Shown piece after piece: positions 10,502 to 22,520 of a stretch of DNA of 64,000 nucleotides. Both the position numbers and the translations under genes were made by a program. The notes below the pieces were generated by a model, which saw only the letters and a list, made by a program, of their open reading frames with translations, was not told the DNA's origin and made no database searches. The DNA comes from Nymphaea colorata (lineage: Eukaryota; Streptophyta; Magnoliopsida; Nymphaeales; Nymphaeaceae): the NCBI RefSeq assembly GCF_008831285.2, contig NC_045138.2:8087205-8151204 (forward strand), read 5' to 3'. Every line of letters starts with the position of its first letter. Position 1 is the first letter of the stretch.

Positions 10502-12190
10502 TAAATTGAATGGTGACTCTGACTATCCCAAGCCAATTAGCTCACCTTTGAAGGTTACTTGATTTATCATCATAGACTATTGAGAAAAAAACAAGAAAAC
10601 TATTGAGAAAAAAACAAGAAAAAATGATGGGTAATTTTGTTATATAGATTTCACAACTTTTCTTTTTTGTTTTTTATTTCAACCATCCATCACATTAGAT
10701 CCGATGGTCTTCCTAACTGATTTGGGTGACTCTCAATAGTCATAATCATCATTCACTCTCTCACTTTATATATTTTTATATAAAATAAATGTGTGTGTAA
10801 TTCAAAAATTGTGAAACATATGGGAAGACATCACATAATGAGCTTAAACTCTGTAAATGACCGTTAGAAGCTGATAGTCGAGATATGCACATAACAAAAC
10901 AGATTCAATCCGTTAGAAGCTACGATAGTATTTAATAGCAAATCTCAAAAGACCAAAAGTACCCCTAAACCGCAAAAAAGAAAAATGGAACCCTTAAAAG
11001 GACAAAATTGGAAGAGTAAACAAATTACTTTTCTTAATAAGAACAAAAATACCCCTAAAAAGAAAAAAACAATCCTCGTGTATTAAAGTTGGCACGAGGG
11101 GCATCGTATCAATGGTTCATGCACTACCCATGTATGTATAAATTAACTGATGAGATAAATTAACATTACTTATATACAAGTCCTGCATAGAGTAAACAAA
11201 GTTGATCAATGAGCTACTAACTCCTCTTCTACCAGAAAGAAGGAAGAATCTAGCTAGCAGGTCAAAACTAAAAGGAAAAGGGGGAAGCCAGGCCTATGTA
11301 TATTCCTTGATTATATTAATCGCTATCTAAAGCACAGTTCAACTTCAAAAGAAAGCATATCAGTTTCAACTCCCATTGACGGGGCAAATCAATGGTACAA
11401 ATTCGAAAGAATGCAACTCCAGCCTAGATTGGCAAAAAATCAAAAGGCTAGCAAGTCAAATTTATGTAATAAGAAACCCATGATTTTATCATCGCCGTCA
11501 AAAATGGCTAGTCAACGTTATGGAGTGACACCAATATTCTTCAGTATGATATTTCTAATAACTAGCTTTCAGTCGCTGATCTTGTGGGGAGTCAAAGCGA
11601 GCTAGCTCCTTAATGGCTATACACTAAGACAGCTCGAATGCCATGGTCAGCGACTCGGCCGTCAACTTAATTTTGAATTCGAACATTTTTTTCTGGTAAT
11701 TAGTTGTGAAATTATATGATCAAGATCATAAAAGTGCTCCTTTTAAAGGGATATCACTAATATTAATGAATTGCCCATACACCAGGGATGAATTCAATTC
11801 TGATCTCCCATGCATCCCTTGTGTGCCATAGCACTGGCGTGTTTGACGTGTTTCACCATCACTGGACACGCTCTTGACAATATTCATGGTTTAGCTTGTC
11901 TGCAATTTTGTTCCTCCCATCCCATCGAATTAAGTTTGATGGTTTTTCTTGCAAACAATAGTGGACTTGTGGCCGATGCAGACAAGCAATAGATCCAGCA
12001 AGCAACCATATATATATAGCAGATGTTAAACGCTTAGATGAAGTCAAAAACAATCTCAGCCCTAGATGTTCTCTAGGTTGGTGATTGAAAGAAAAACTAA
12101 TGCTAGGTGACAAAATTGCGTATCACATTTTTTCCTTGCTTAATTTTTTCTCAACGGATCTAGACAAGATAAAGCACTGATGTCATTCCT
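10502..12190. other. Intergenic, no feature seen
   Basis: AT-rich DNA with a few A-rich runs (10,585-10,625; 10,970-11,070). Short frames have no recognisable domain. The left edge of the following LTR-like segment may lie in this interval but I could not fix it. Confidence 0.5.
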
Positions 12191-12194
12191 TATC

Positions 12195-12420
12195 TATCCC
12201 TCCTCACTAGATCCAAAATAGATCCATAAATCCAAATCCAAATCCCAGCTCCTTTATACAAAACAAAGCCCTAAATCCAAATCTAGAACCAAATCCCAGC
12301 TCCATGTCCAAAACAGAGCCATATCCAAATCCAGATCCAAATACCAGCCCCAGATCCGAAAAAGATACCTAGATCCAAAATGGATCCACATCCAAATCTA
12401 AATTCTAAAATCAGATCCAC
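12195..12420. repeat. Degenerate tandem repeat, about 48-51 bp, AATCCAAATCC-rich
   Basis: AAATCCAAATC and CCAGCTCC words recur; the CCAGCTCC-type word appears near 12241, 12292 and 12340 (spacing 51 and 48). The surrounding 12,420-12,600 stays rich in ATCCAAAT. Probably part of the LTR U3 region. Confidence 0.6.
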
Positions 12421-13070
12421 AAAAGAACTTTATATGCAAACTTTGATCAAAATCTCAATTCTAAACCCATTTGGTCCCAATTTGTGCATTCAATTCAATT
12501 CAGTTCCGATCCAGACCAAAGACCCAAAATCTAGATCCATATCCTTGTTTGGTTGCAAATTCTTATTCTAGGTCCAAATTTAGATCCAATTCCTTCTTTT
12601 TACTTAATCCAAATCTAAAGCTGATGTTCATATTCAAATATGAATTTTAGATCCAAATAAGATGTTAGGATCATTTTCTAAATATCAATAATTTCTAATT
12701 CAAAATTCTCTAGATACCTTTGATTTTATCTAAATACCATTTAATGTTCTGAAAATACCCTGGCCGGCCAATCCCGACTTCAGTGCACCTAACCTGGCCA
12801 GGCTTAGCCTGACCATGCTAGGAATGTACCTGAACAAGCCCAGCTTGTGGCTGGCCAGAACAGACTAGACTAGGCCTACCAATGGGCCAGGACTAGCATG
12901 GGCAAGCCCTAGGGGGCAGCCTGCCCCTTGTGTGGTCAACCCTCCAATCAACTTATTTCTGAACAGATTTGACCTTTTTAATGTTTTTGAGCTATTTTGA
13001 ATCCAATAATGATTAATTTATGGCTAATTTCATTTAAAAAAAGACCACATTGCCCTTGAGCCTCCTTCTT

Positions 13071-13080
13071 CTATAAAAAA
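13071..13080 (+). promoter_or_regulatory. TATA-like box of the gypsy LTR
   Basis: CTATAAAAAA followed within 30-40 bp by a pyrimidine-rich leader (13,110-13,220, many CTCCTCTT words), a layout typical of plant LTR promoters. Inferred from sequence only. Confidence 0.4.
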
Positions 13081-14161
13081 TTCCTCATTTCTCTTATTTA
13101 ACATCAATTCATCATCCTTTTAAGCCTTTGAGCATTCTCTCCTCTTCTACATTTCTTCTTATTCTCCTCCTCTTTCTGTTCTTATTCTTCAATGTTTCTT
13201 TCTTGACTCTCATCATCATCAACTTCAAATATTTATTTTCAACAAAAGACCTTGGAGAAGCTTGTGATGAACTTTTGAGAAGCATCTCCAACCCATTCAA
13301 GCCAAGGAGTTCTCTTCGCGCGGAAGAGCTAAATCCCTAATGAGGTGATAATAGAATCAAGGCAAAATCTTGAAACTTACTTAAGATTCAAGAGAAACAC
13401 TCCTACAAATTTTAATATTTTCTTGTTTCAAATATGAAATATTTATTTTTTTCAACATAATACTTTGATTTTCAAATATTTGCAATATTTCAAAATTCTT
13501 CTCTTTGGCCCTATGATGAACGAAAGCTATGGTCATCATTCTTCTATTTTAATATCATATTTTTTGGACAAAATTTGAAATGCTTGCTTTTGCAAATGCT
13601 AAGTTGAAGCCATGTTTTGCAAAACAAGCAATTTAAAAATATGTTTTCAATCATATTTTTTTCAAACAAGTCAAAAAAAATTATTTTCAAAAGTATCTTC
13701 AAATATCAGTTATCTTTATTTAAGTTCTAGTGACGATATTTGAATAACTCAAATGATCTTAAAGCGTCTCTTTTGAACAATTGATGTACTATACAATTTG
13801 ACTGTTCAGAACTTTCAATTTAAATTTTCTAAAGTTGCCAATTATTCAGGGTTCGTTGACCCTAAAGACCATAGTTCTAGACCTAAGGGCAGTACCTTTT
13901 AAATTAATCTCTATTTTAGACATTTCTCAATATTTTAAAATTTATGTTTAAACTTGAGCACACATGTATATGGGATTTAGGATAACATTTCAAATATTGA
14001 AATGTGCAAAGCAAGAGGCTACTTCTTGGTTGGGCTACACCTAATAAAAGCATTGGGAACGGCCAGACCTCGTATTGACTGGCGTGTCTCATTCTCTCTC
14101 TTTTCAAAACAAAACCTTATTTTCTAAAGCACTCCAAAAAAAAAAATTGGATGCAAACAGA

Positions 14162-14180
14162 TGGCGACCGTGATGGGACC
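14162..14180 (+). other. Candidate primer-binding site
   Basis: TGGCGACCGTGATGGGACC, two bases after the LTR end. It begins TGG, as a complement of a tRNA CCA end must. Ogre/Tat-type gypsy elements are reported to use tRNA-Arg; pairing to a tRNA 3' end was not checked. Confidence 0.45.
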
Positions 14181-17100
14181 CATCATTGTTTGGCTATGAT
14201 TACCATCGATACATTTCTAATAACTTGAACATCATCTACATTATCGATGTTAAAACATGTCCCCTCTTTGGCCTTGACCACATCGGCATTACATCACATT
14301 GATTGATGAATATGTTTGCTTTCTTGCATATAAGAACAATCAAGGAGGAACAATCATGATCACCTATATCTAGGATCAAATACAACCCTCCTCAATTTAA
14401 GGCTTGATTGAAAATCAAGCTCATTCTTTTACCTTATTATAACCACTATTTTAGGCAACATTGCATTAGAGACAACTGATTTTGTATGTTGGATCATATT
14501 TTAAAAGCTTCCTATGTTTGTTTGTCATGTTCATCATGTTGGGCTTAGTCTTAAGCGGTAGCACAAGACTCAATAAAGAATTTACGCTCGTATATCTTAT
14601 CTTGAACAATCATAATTGATCACACCAAATTCAATCAGGGTCCCATATCCTTTTTCATGAATATGCATGATAGATGTACGTGATTTTAGGAAGTGTTTGA
14701 ATGTTTATATCATCGTGTGACGAATGCTTGCGTCTTCCTAACACTCATTAATCAATTTAATTTTCTTTTGAATAAAATTCAATTTTTCATTTTCACAATC
14801 CAAGCCTTTATATCTACCATTACTTTTTCATTTAAATCACTATTTTATTTTTACCATCTCTATACAATGTTCAACACGGCCACGTCATAAACTTAGGCTT
14901 TAACCCTACAACCAATGTTACATTGATTAACACTCTCTTCAAGTTCAATTATTTGGCAAGTCCTTTTTTTTTTAGAATTGCTTTCAAATCTACATTTTAT
15001 CTTATCAGTCCCTCATTTATATTAATCTATCTAACCTCTTATTCATGAACATTATACTCATCTACTTGTTCAGTTATCAACTTCACATAACTCGATTCAT
15101 GCATTTTTTTAATGATCCTCCTCTATACTTAGCCTGATAATTTTCTAGCTTCAAGCGTCTTTTTTCCCATTTTACTATTTCCATGATTTTGTTAGGTCAT
15201 TATTTATTCCAAGTTTATTACCAATATTTGCTTTACTTCAATGTAGTCTATTTTCAATCATTGTACAGTCATTTTAACTCATTCATTCACCCAAATTGAG
15301 TCAATGTCTTCCCGAATAAAACATCATGTATTTATTATTTACCTTCTACTACCAGCCATTCATCAAGCCACGTGTCCTCCATCTAGAGCTCCAGCCCTTG
15401 CTCGCACATTAACATCTACCCAAAATCAAGATTCTCCATGAGTGATAGATTGCTCACACTTTTCACTGTTTTCCCATATTATTTTTAAAATGCTTGATGT
15501 CTTGCTATCTACTGGCATATTTCTAGAATAAGTTTCTTTCTTACAAGCCTTTCCAAAATTCTTTTGTACCTAAGTTCCTAAACATAATATTACCTTGCGC
15601 TCTCATTTTACTATCAGTGAAAAATATATCAATTTTCTTTTTATAATTTTGTCTACCTCTTCTTTTTACTGGAGCATTTTTCATTGGGCATCATTTTAAG
15701 TTGTGAATATTTTGAGGCATTTTTTAAACTTCTTTCTTAACATATTTTTCCACAAGAATTATTCTAACAAATCTTTTAAGTCATCCTTGTCCATCAAGAA
15801 AATGGTCATATCCCATTCAAATCAACTCCACTGCAAACCTAAGGATCTAATTAAGCACAAATTGGCTGCTAGGTTCAGGGCATTCTAAAGCAAACTCAAC
15901 CATGTAATTAGACAAAAGAATCTTATGAATGAAGCACAATTTGGCCTTTGGGCCAAGGGCTTTTTAAGCAAGCTCAAGTCAACCATTAGGTTGGGGAATT
16001 TAACTAAGCAAGTTCAAAATCTAGCCTTTGGTGAAAACAAAAACTTTATGGTAAGGCAATCCAGGTGATAAGAAGTCTTCCTGTCACAACCTACATAGAA
16101 GCAATAGGGTCTCATTCTCAGCTTCAACAAAAGTTTTTGAGGTGATGAGGGTTCTTTCTTAGCATTGCCACTTGTTTTCGAGCAACCCACCCATGATAGG
16201 AGTTAAACACAAAATTATGGACGAAAGAGCTACCCCTACATGTAAAGGGTTAAACCTGCAATGCAAGCTAAGTCAACCCATTCATGGGGGTTAAACCTGA
16301 ACTCAATTTCAGCAAACTCGTGAAGTAAGGGGTTAAACCTACAATATAGGTTCAAACAACCCATTCAGGCAAGGGGTTGAACCCAAAATAGAATTCTAAC
16401 ATTTTAATTTTCTATATGCACCAATCCTCAGAGACATGTAATTGCAATCACCACCTTTTTCCCCTTTGCCATAGTGTGTAGCTCAAAGTAGCTCTATATC
16501 GACTACACCCCACTGTAGTAGAGCTCTGCATCTAGTCTACCTACAAACTCAGGAAGGTCAATCTTGACTCCATAAGTGTTGACTCGATGGTGCTCTCTCG
16601 TGCATCTGTGGTACTTAGCTTGGTTGGTGTATATGCCAAAAATAATCATCATCAGAATCTAACAAAGTAGCCCCCTGCACACCTGGTAGTGCATGCCACT
16701 ACGATACCTGTGACCCTGTAGCTGACTAACGATCTCTATGTGCTGCATGGAACAGTCAAAATCAAGCGGAATTGGGTGCTCTGGCATTTGGATCACATAG
16801 TTGTGCATGGTGCTAAGGAGCACTATATGGGGGTTGCTGGGTAACATAGGTCAGCCTCATATGAGGCATTTGATGAGGATGTGGTTGAGGATGATTCGCA
16901 TAGGCTTGGATTAGAGTTGATAGGTAGGCTCAGGGAAGATGGGCTGGCCTGAGTGGTCAAAATACGGGTTTGGGTTTGGATCCGGTTGAAAATCAACAAG
17001 CTGATCGTGCGGGATATAGGCTTGGTCTAGGCCTGCATGGTGGGATCCAAAATGTACTTCCTAGTCTTGGCCTTGCTCAAAACAAAAGTGGGGGTCTCGT

Positions 17101-17421
17101 CGGGTCCGATTAGGCATGGAAAGGAATTTAGCTCATCGTATAGACCCCAAAAAAAGGTTTGAATCGGCCTAGGACCCATGTTTGTGGCTTGATTCAGCCT
17201 CAAGGAAGGAGGGAAAACCGGTTCTGGTCCTCGGTTTAGGCCTCACGATGATTGGGGTCCGCATCTAGATCCAAAATCCCCATAAAATGGTATGGATCAG
17301 TATTCAGGGCTTTGGCCAGCACAAGGCTGCCCCTTTTCTTTTGTAACCCATGGCACACCGGAGGGCCGGTGGCAAGTCCGGTTGGCACAGCCCGGCCAAG
17401 GATGAGTCAGCGGTTGTATAG
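14181..17421 (+). other. Gypsy internal leader without recognisable coding
   Basis: Between the candidate PBS and the next LTR-derived segment. No gag or protease motif could be read in any frame. It contains AT-rich stretches (14.9-15.9 kb) and a GC-richer block at 16.4-17.4 kb. It may hold the decayed upstream ORF region expected in Tat/Ogre-type elements, but this is an inference. Confidence 0.35.
16190..16400. repeat. Degenerate tandem repeat, about 40-43 bp, GGGGTTAAACC motif
   Basis: GGGTTAAACCTGCAAT, GGGTTAAACCTGAACT, GGGTTAAACCTACAAT and GGGTTGAACCCAAAAT occur near 16248, 16288, 16330 and 16374, separated by CAACCCATTCA-like words. Four imperfect copies, no coding role visible. Confidence 0.5.
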
Positions 17422-19130
17422 ACATCCATGTTTTAGCCAAAACAGATTCAATTCAAGTCTATGAATCATGGAATTTCATAAATCCTATAATTAAAAAGTC
17501 CAAATGAGCTTACGGACCTTATCGAAAATCTCTTCTTGATTTCAACATGAAGAATGGATCCAGAGGTTGTCCAACATCTCCTATTTCTCAAAATCAACAA
17601 ACTAATGAAAGTCCAATTAAATTGTGCATGGAAAGGAAGATAGTGAAACGTGGATGAACATATCGTTCATTTTGTGAATGCATGCATACACTCACTCCAC
17701 AAAAGCACTCAAGTACCTTAGCCAAAAACTTAAATGAGTCAAGTTAGAGTCACTACCATGACCAAATCATATTGTGACAAAGACATGAGTTCCTCATTTA
17801 CTTCAAGGCAAAAACATCAAAAATTTTAAAATCATTGCAAATTTGAGATTTTCAAAAAAGAAAATTCTCATGATGTCTGGACCTCCTATGAACCAAAATT
17901 GCCACAAAGAATCAATTTTTAATCCAAATCCACAAGTCATCCAAGGCCAAAATGAAAAATTTAAAATGCTCAGCCTGAACTCAATCGAAGGCTCTTACAA
18001 CCTAGTTTGAATGAAGCAACATTTCACAATTTTGGCTGGTTCTCAAAACCAAGGTTTCAAAATCAAGATTCCGGCCATTCAAATTGAGGTTCAAGCCTCA
18101 ACCAAAAAAATTCCATATTTCCCAAGATCAAACCACCAGTCCTGACTTCTTCAAAAGCACTCAAGTACCCTAGCCAAAAACTTAAATGAGTCAAGTTAGA
18201 GTCACTACCATGACCAAATCATATTGTGACAAAGACATGAGTTCCTCATTTACTTCAAGGCAAAAACAACAAAAATTTGAAAATCATTGCAAATTTGAGA
18301 TTTTCAAAAAAGAAAATTATCATGATGTCTGGACCTCCTATAAACCAAAATCGCCACAAAGAATCAATTTTTAATCCAAATCCACAAGTCATCCAAGGCC
18401 AAAATGAAAAATTTAAAATGCTCAGCCTGAACTCAATCAAAGGCTCTTACAACCTAGTTTGAATGAAGCAACATTTCACAGTTTTGGCTGGTTCTCAAAA
18501 CCAAGGTTTCAAAATCAAGATTCCGGCCATTCAAATTGAGGTTCAAGCCTCAACCAAAAAAATTCCATATTTCCCAAGATCAAACCACCAGTCCTGACTT
18601 CTTCAAAACTAATTTTTAAATTTTGGCCTTAAAAGAAAATCAAAATTTTGGTTCCATATCATAAGATTACTTCAAAAACAATTGTAAATTGGCCAAATTT
18701 CAGTCATTCGGAGCCCCGATTTTTGACCTCCAAGAATTTCTCCAATCTAGTTCCAAATCCCAAATCTAAGCTATTTTCAAAATTGTAAATTGGCCAAATT
18801 TCGGCCATTCGAAGCCCAGATTTTCGACCTCTAAGATCCAATTCTCAACTCCAAAATTATAGTATCAAAACAACTTGCTAAACTTCAACTACCAGTTGCC
18901 AATTTCAGCTAAAATCTAATCTTCAATCCCAGAAGCAATTTATATAAACCACTGGAATTGAAAGCAAATTTCCGATCTAGTCTAGGCCAAGCTCCAATTT
19001 TCAAACGAAGTCAAAATAATTTCAAGTACTTGCACAGGCATATTGGAGAAATAACTTGTCAAGCTTGAGAAAGCCTAGACTTTGGACCAATTACCCCTAT
19101 TAAAGGTGGTAGGAATAGTCAGACCTTATA
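17422..19130 (+). repeat. Gypsy LTR-derived repeat, copy 1
   Basis: From GACATCCATGTTTTAGCC to GGTGGTAGGAATAGTCAGACC this matches 35,339-36,560 along its length with many substitutions. Its last about 60 bp (ATTACCCCTATTAAAGGTGG) match the end of the solo LTR at 23.8-23.9 kb in reverse complement. It contains a 452 bp tandem duplication absent from copy 2. The terminal part beyond the GTCAGACC word differs from the other LTR ends and looks deleted. Confidence 0.7.
17701..18604 (+). repeat. 452 bp tandem duplication
   Basis: Two units, 17,701-18,152 and 18,153-18,604, about 98% identical by eye (eight or so substitutions, for example ACCTTAGCC/ACCCTAGCC). The junction falls at an AAAA shared by both breakpoints. 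The duplicated short frames inside are not coding. Confidence 0.9.
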
Positions 19131-19395
19131 CAATTTTTAAAAAAACAAGAAAATTCTAGTAAATGATTGTTTATTTCTTTCTTAACACAAAGAATGAATG
19201 AAGATTTCAATTTGTCTCACATCAATCCCATCAAATATCTGGTAGAGATCAACTTTCTTGTGCCTGATGGACTCTTTAGACTCAAACAATACTTTTCCAT
19301 ATGATTACTTTCTCTTTGGTGAATGCCAAAGCTGATCTGAGCTTCGTACCCTACAACCATTGCTACAAAGGTACTTATCATGGTACCCCACATTT

Positions 19396-19780
19396 TGATG
19401 TATGTTTCTGAACCACTTGGAGAATTGTGGCCTTGACGAAGCCATCAGCCTGGCGGTCGAACTGGTCAATGGTAGTTTGGTCCATGGAATTGCTGAAAGA
19501 TGGAAACAAGAATGAACACGTTTTGGTTTTTGTGGAGTGAAATGACCATCATCCTAGATGAATTTTTCAATATCATGGGACTCCCTAAGTTGGAAGGTGA
19601 TCCTAGAAGGCCAACTAAAGTCAATTTCTCCTTAACCAAGAAAAAGTCAAAAATTAAGAAGGGATGCGTAAACTCACTAGAAAAAGGAGTTGGCCACTCT
19701 TGGAGCAAGAAGGGCACTCAAGATGCTTTAACATGGGCCTACAAGGACATGCTGAGCCTTGACACCAAATTGGATTGACA
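19396..19780 (+). pseudogene. Plant mobile domain (PMD)-like remnant
   Basis: Conceptual translation gives HLENCGLDEAISLAVELVNG and HGIAERWKQE, then after a one-base frame change NTFWFLWSEMTIILDEF and NIMGLPKLEGDP. This order (ERW..E, TF, EMTI.L, GLP..G) is that of the plant mobile domain of MAIN-like proteins, which is also found in MULE and gypsy transposons. The function is not well defined; host PMD proteins act in silencing and development. Here it lies just upstream of gypsy RT in the same orientation. It is broken by a stop and frameshift and ends at a TGA at about 19,778. The C-terminal half (KKKSKIKKG onward) is not recognisable. Confidence 0.6.
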
Positions 19781-19786
19781 TTGATT

Positions 19787-22520
19787 GCCTTTGAAACCAG
19801 AGTGCAAACCGATTAATCAAAAACTAAGAAAATTGGATCCTCAACTTGAAGGGCAAGCCAAAGAAGGACTCAAAGACCTATTGAAAGCTGAACTTATTTG
19901 GGCAATCGACTACTCTGAATGGTTAGCAAAACATCATGGTAGTTTCCAAGAAAAATTGTAAAATTTGTCTCTGCATTGTTTTTAGATATTTGAATAAAGC
20001 CACTCTGCAAGATGACTGCTTATCAAAAAACATTAAATTGTTGGTAGACAGTACAACAAGACATGCAATATTGTCTTTCATGGACAGATATTTGGTATAA
20101 CTGAATCAGACTAGCCACTCACAACCAACCTAAAACATCTTTCACAGCCCCATGAAGAATCTTCAGCTACACAGTGATGCCTTTCGGATTAAAAACAGTA
20201 GGGCAAGTATAAACAGGCAATAGCCGCTATATTCCATGATCAAATGCATGTTATGAATGCTTATGTTGATGATCTAATCAAATAAAAAACAAGAGAAAAT
20301 CATATCAATATTTTTTCTCAAGTATTTAAAAGACTTCTGCAATATAAACTCAGAATACGCGAAAATGTGTGTTCGAAGTAGAGTCTAGAAAATTACTAGG
20401 GTTCATGGCTTGTAACAAAGGGGACCGAAATGGACCCACCTAAAGCAAAAACAATCATAGAAATTCCTCCACCAACCAATTTAAAAGAGTTGCATAGCCT
20501 GCAAGGCTCGATTCATTCAATTAGGAGATTTATCTTTAATTTGGTTATGAGATGCAAATCATTCAATCAACTCCTAAAGAAATGAGTTAAGTTTGAATAG
20601 GAACCCGAATGTCAAGAGTCATTTAAAAAGATCAAGAAATATCTCCTTGATCCTTCAATATTAAAACTCCAAGTTTTACGAATTATTACTGTAAATCATA
20701 GTTAATCACTTTGCATGTGGTGGTTTTCTAACACAAACATGATGATGAATGCAAAATAGAACATGCCATACAATACGGGAAACATTGGTACCATATGAAG
20801 AAGACCTGCTTGGCATTGGTATGAATGTGTCAAAAATTAAAACACAACCTATTATCCTATGAAGTAAAATGTTATCTAAATTCAACCCACTCAAGTATAT
20901 CTTGGAACAGCCACTCTTGAGTGGAGTAGAAAAAAGCAGCATGTTTTATTGATACACTACAATCTAGAGTATGTGTCACAAAATCAATTAAGAGACAAGC
21001 CATTGTAGACTAGCTGATAGAATTCCTCTTATCGGAAGAAATCAAAATAAATGATGACTTCCCAAATGAAGAAATTATGATGATAGAACACTATCTCCTA
21101 TGAAACTTATATTTCAATGGCCCCAAATGCAGTGTAGGATCTGAGACCAGCACACTCCTCGTCACAGTGGAAAACGAGATAATTATGTATTCTCTCAAAT
21201 TAAACTTCTCCTATACACATTATATGGCCGAATACAAAGCCTTGATCCAAGGGCTCAAATTGCTTCTTAAGTTCAAAGAATAGATAGTTCATGTATCCGG
21301 AGATTCATTCCTACTTGTCAATCAAGTCAATGGTGACTGACAAGTGAAACATCAAAAATTGATTCTTTATCAAAAATTGGCAACTTCACTTGTGGAACAA
21401 TTCGATGAATGTCAACTATCACATTTCAAATAAGAATTAAACCCAATTGTGTATGGTTTGGCTAGCTTAGACACTGCCATCACCTTTAGGCTCAACGAGT
21501 CATTTAGATCTTTCAAGATTGGCAGTTTAGAATAACCCACGTAGTGCTCCAAATAGAAAGTGAGAAAGCATTCTGATATCAAAACACAAAAGACTACATT
21601 CAAAACATGATAATGTTCCTAGAAATGTTGCACAAAGAGCAAAAGGCTTTGAGATACACTCTACAAGATACTTTGTCCTTGCAGGGATTCTCTACAAAAG
21701 AGAATTCAATGCATAATATGCTCAATGTCCTGGCAAACAAGAGGCATTGAAAATTATCCAAGAAGCATACGAAAGAATTTGTGCAAACCATGTAGTGCAT
21801 CAGACCTTAGTTAGACAGACAGATTATCATGGCAAAGTATTATTGGCCCACCATGCAAAAGGGCTACCAACTATTTGTAAAAAATTGCATAAAATGTTAG
21901 TTGCATGTGCTATCTGTCCACACTCTCGCAACTTACCTTCATTCGGTCAGCTCACCCTAGCCTTTCTCAATGTGGGCCTTCAATGTGGTCGGCCCAATCA
22001 ACCTACCTACCTCAAATTGTTACAAGTATTTTTCTTGTGGCCACTATCTACTTCACTAAATGGATGGAACCAATCACTTAAAAAATAGTTGAAGGATGAC
22101 ATATAGTGTCTTTTATCTATAAAAACCTCCTATGGAGATTCAGTATTTTCCATGACATTGTATTAAACAATGACACTCATTTCAAAAAATGAGAGAATGC
22201 ATAGTCTCTGTCAAAGATATTAAATACAACATCACTTCTATGCAACATATTACCCCCAAAGAAATGGTACAAACAAAATTCTAATACGGGGCAGAGATAA
22301 TCCTCCTATTACACATTCAAAAACATGCAATGAAGTTTGCTGACCTAATCGAGCTCCCGATGAGCAAATATAAATGAAAAAGATTGACACAACTCAATCT
22401 CCTTGCTGAAAAAAAAATTTACAAGTAGCCGAATATACTGTGGCATATCGCAAAAGGGTAGCTCGGTACTTTGTAAAATTTGTCACTGAAGGAAAATTTC
22501 AAGTATATGATCAAGGCTGA
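19787..22520 (+). pseudogene. Ty3/gypsy pol remnant (RT, RNase H, archaeal-type RNase H, integrase), Tat-like
   Basis: Pol copies the element's RNA and integrates the cDNA. Readable in shifting frames: KLRKLDPQLEGQAKE at about 19.82 kb, SYTVMPFGLK at about 20.17 kb, the RT catalytic YVDD intact at 20262-20273, then PPPTNLKELHSLQG and IRRFIFNLVMRC (RT/RNase H connection, about 20.47-20.56 kb). MAEYKALIQGL at about 21.22 kb with a following GDS belongs to the second, archaeal-type RNase H, which marks the Tat lineage. EALKIIQEAYERICANH at about 21.75 kb starts the integrase zinc-binding part; YYWPTMQKGYQ follows. Later integrase and the VAYRKR tail end near 22.5 kb. Many stops and frameshifts; no function expected. 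Gag and protease were not found. Confidence 0.85.

Larger units (their letters stand above)
12190..14159 (+). repeat. Ty3/gypsy LTR-like segment (5' LTR; left edge uncertain)
   Basis: The right edge is supported: ...GGATGCAAACA at 14159 is followed after one base by a TGGCGACCG primer-binding-like site. The last 120 bp (GGAACGGCCAGACCTCGTA, then TCTCTC, then CAAAAC) match the end of the minus-strand solo LTR at 23.74-23.87 kb, which ends GGGTGCGAACA. A TATA-like CTATAAAAAA at 13071 with a CT-rich leader fits an LTR promoter. No TG start with a matching target duplication was found on the left, so the 5' part may be truncated or misplaced. Confidence 0.5.

Noticed and set aside
9898-10562. Open frames rich in SLSLS or EREREG
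   Set aside because: Translations of the GA/CT microsatellite and GC-rich leader; low complexity only.
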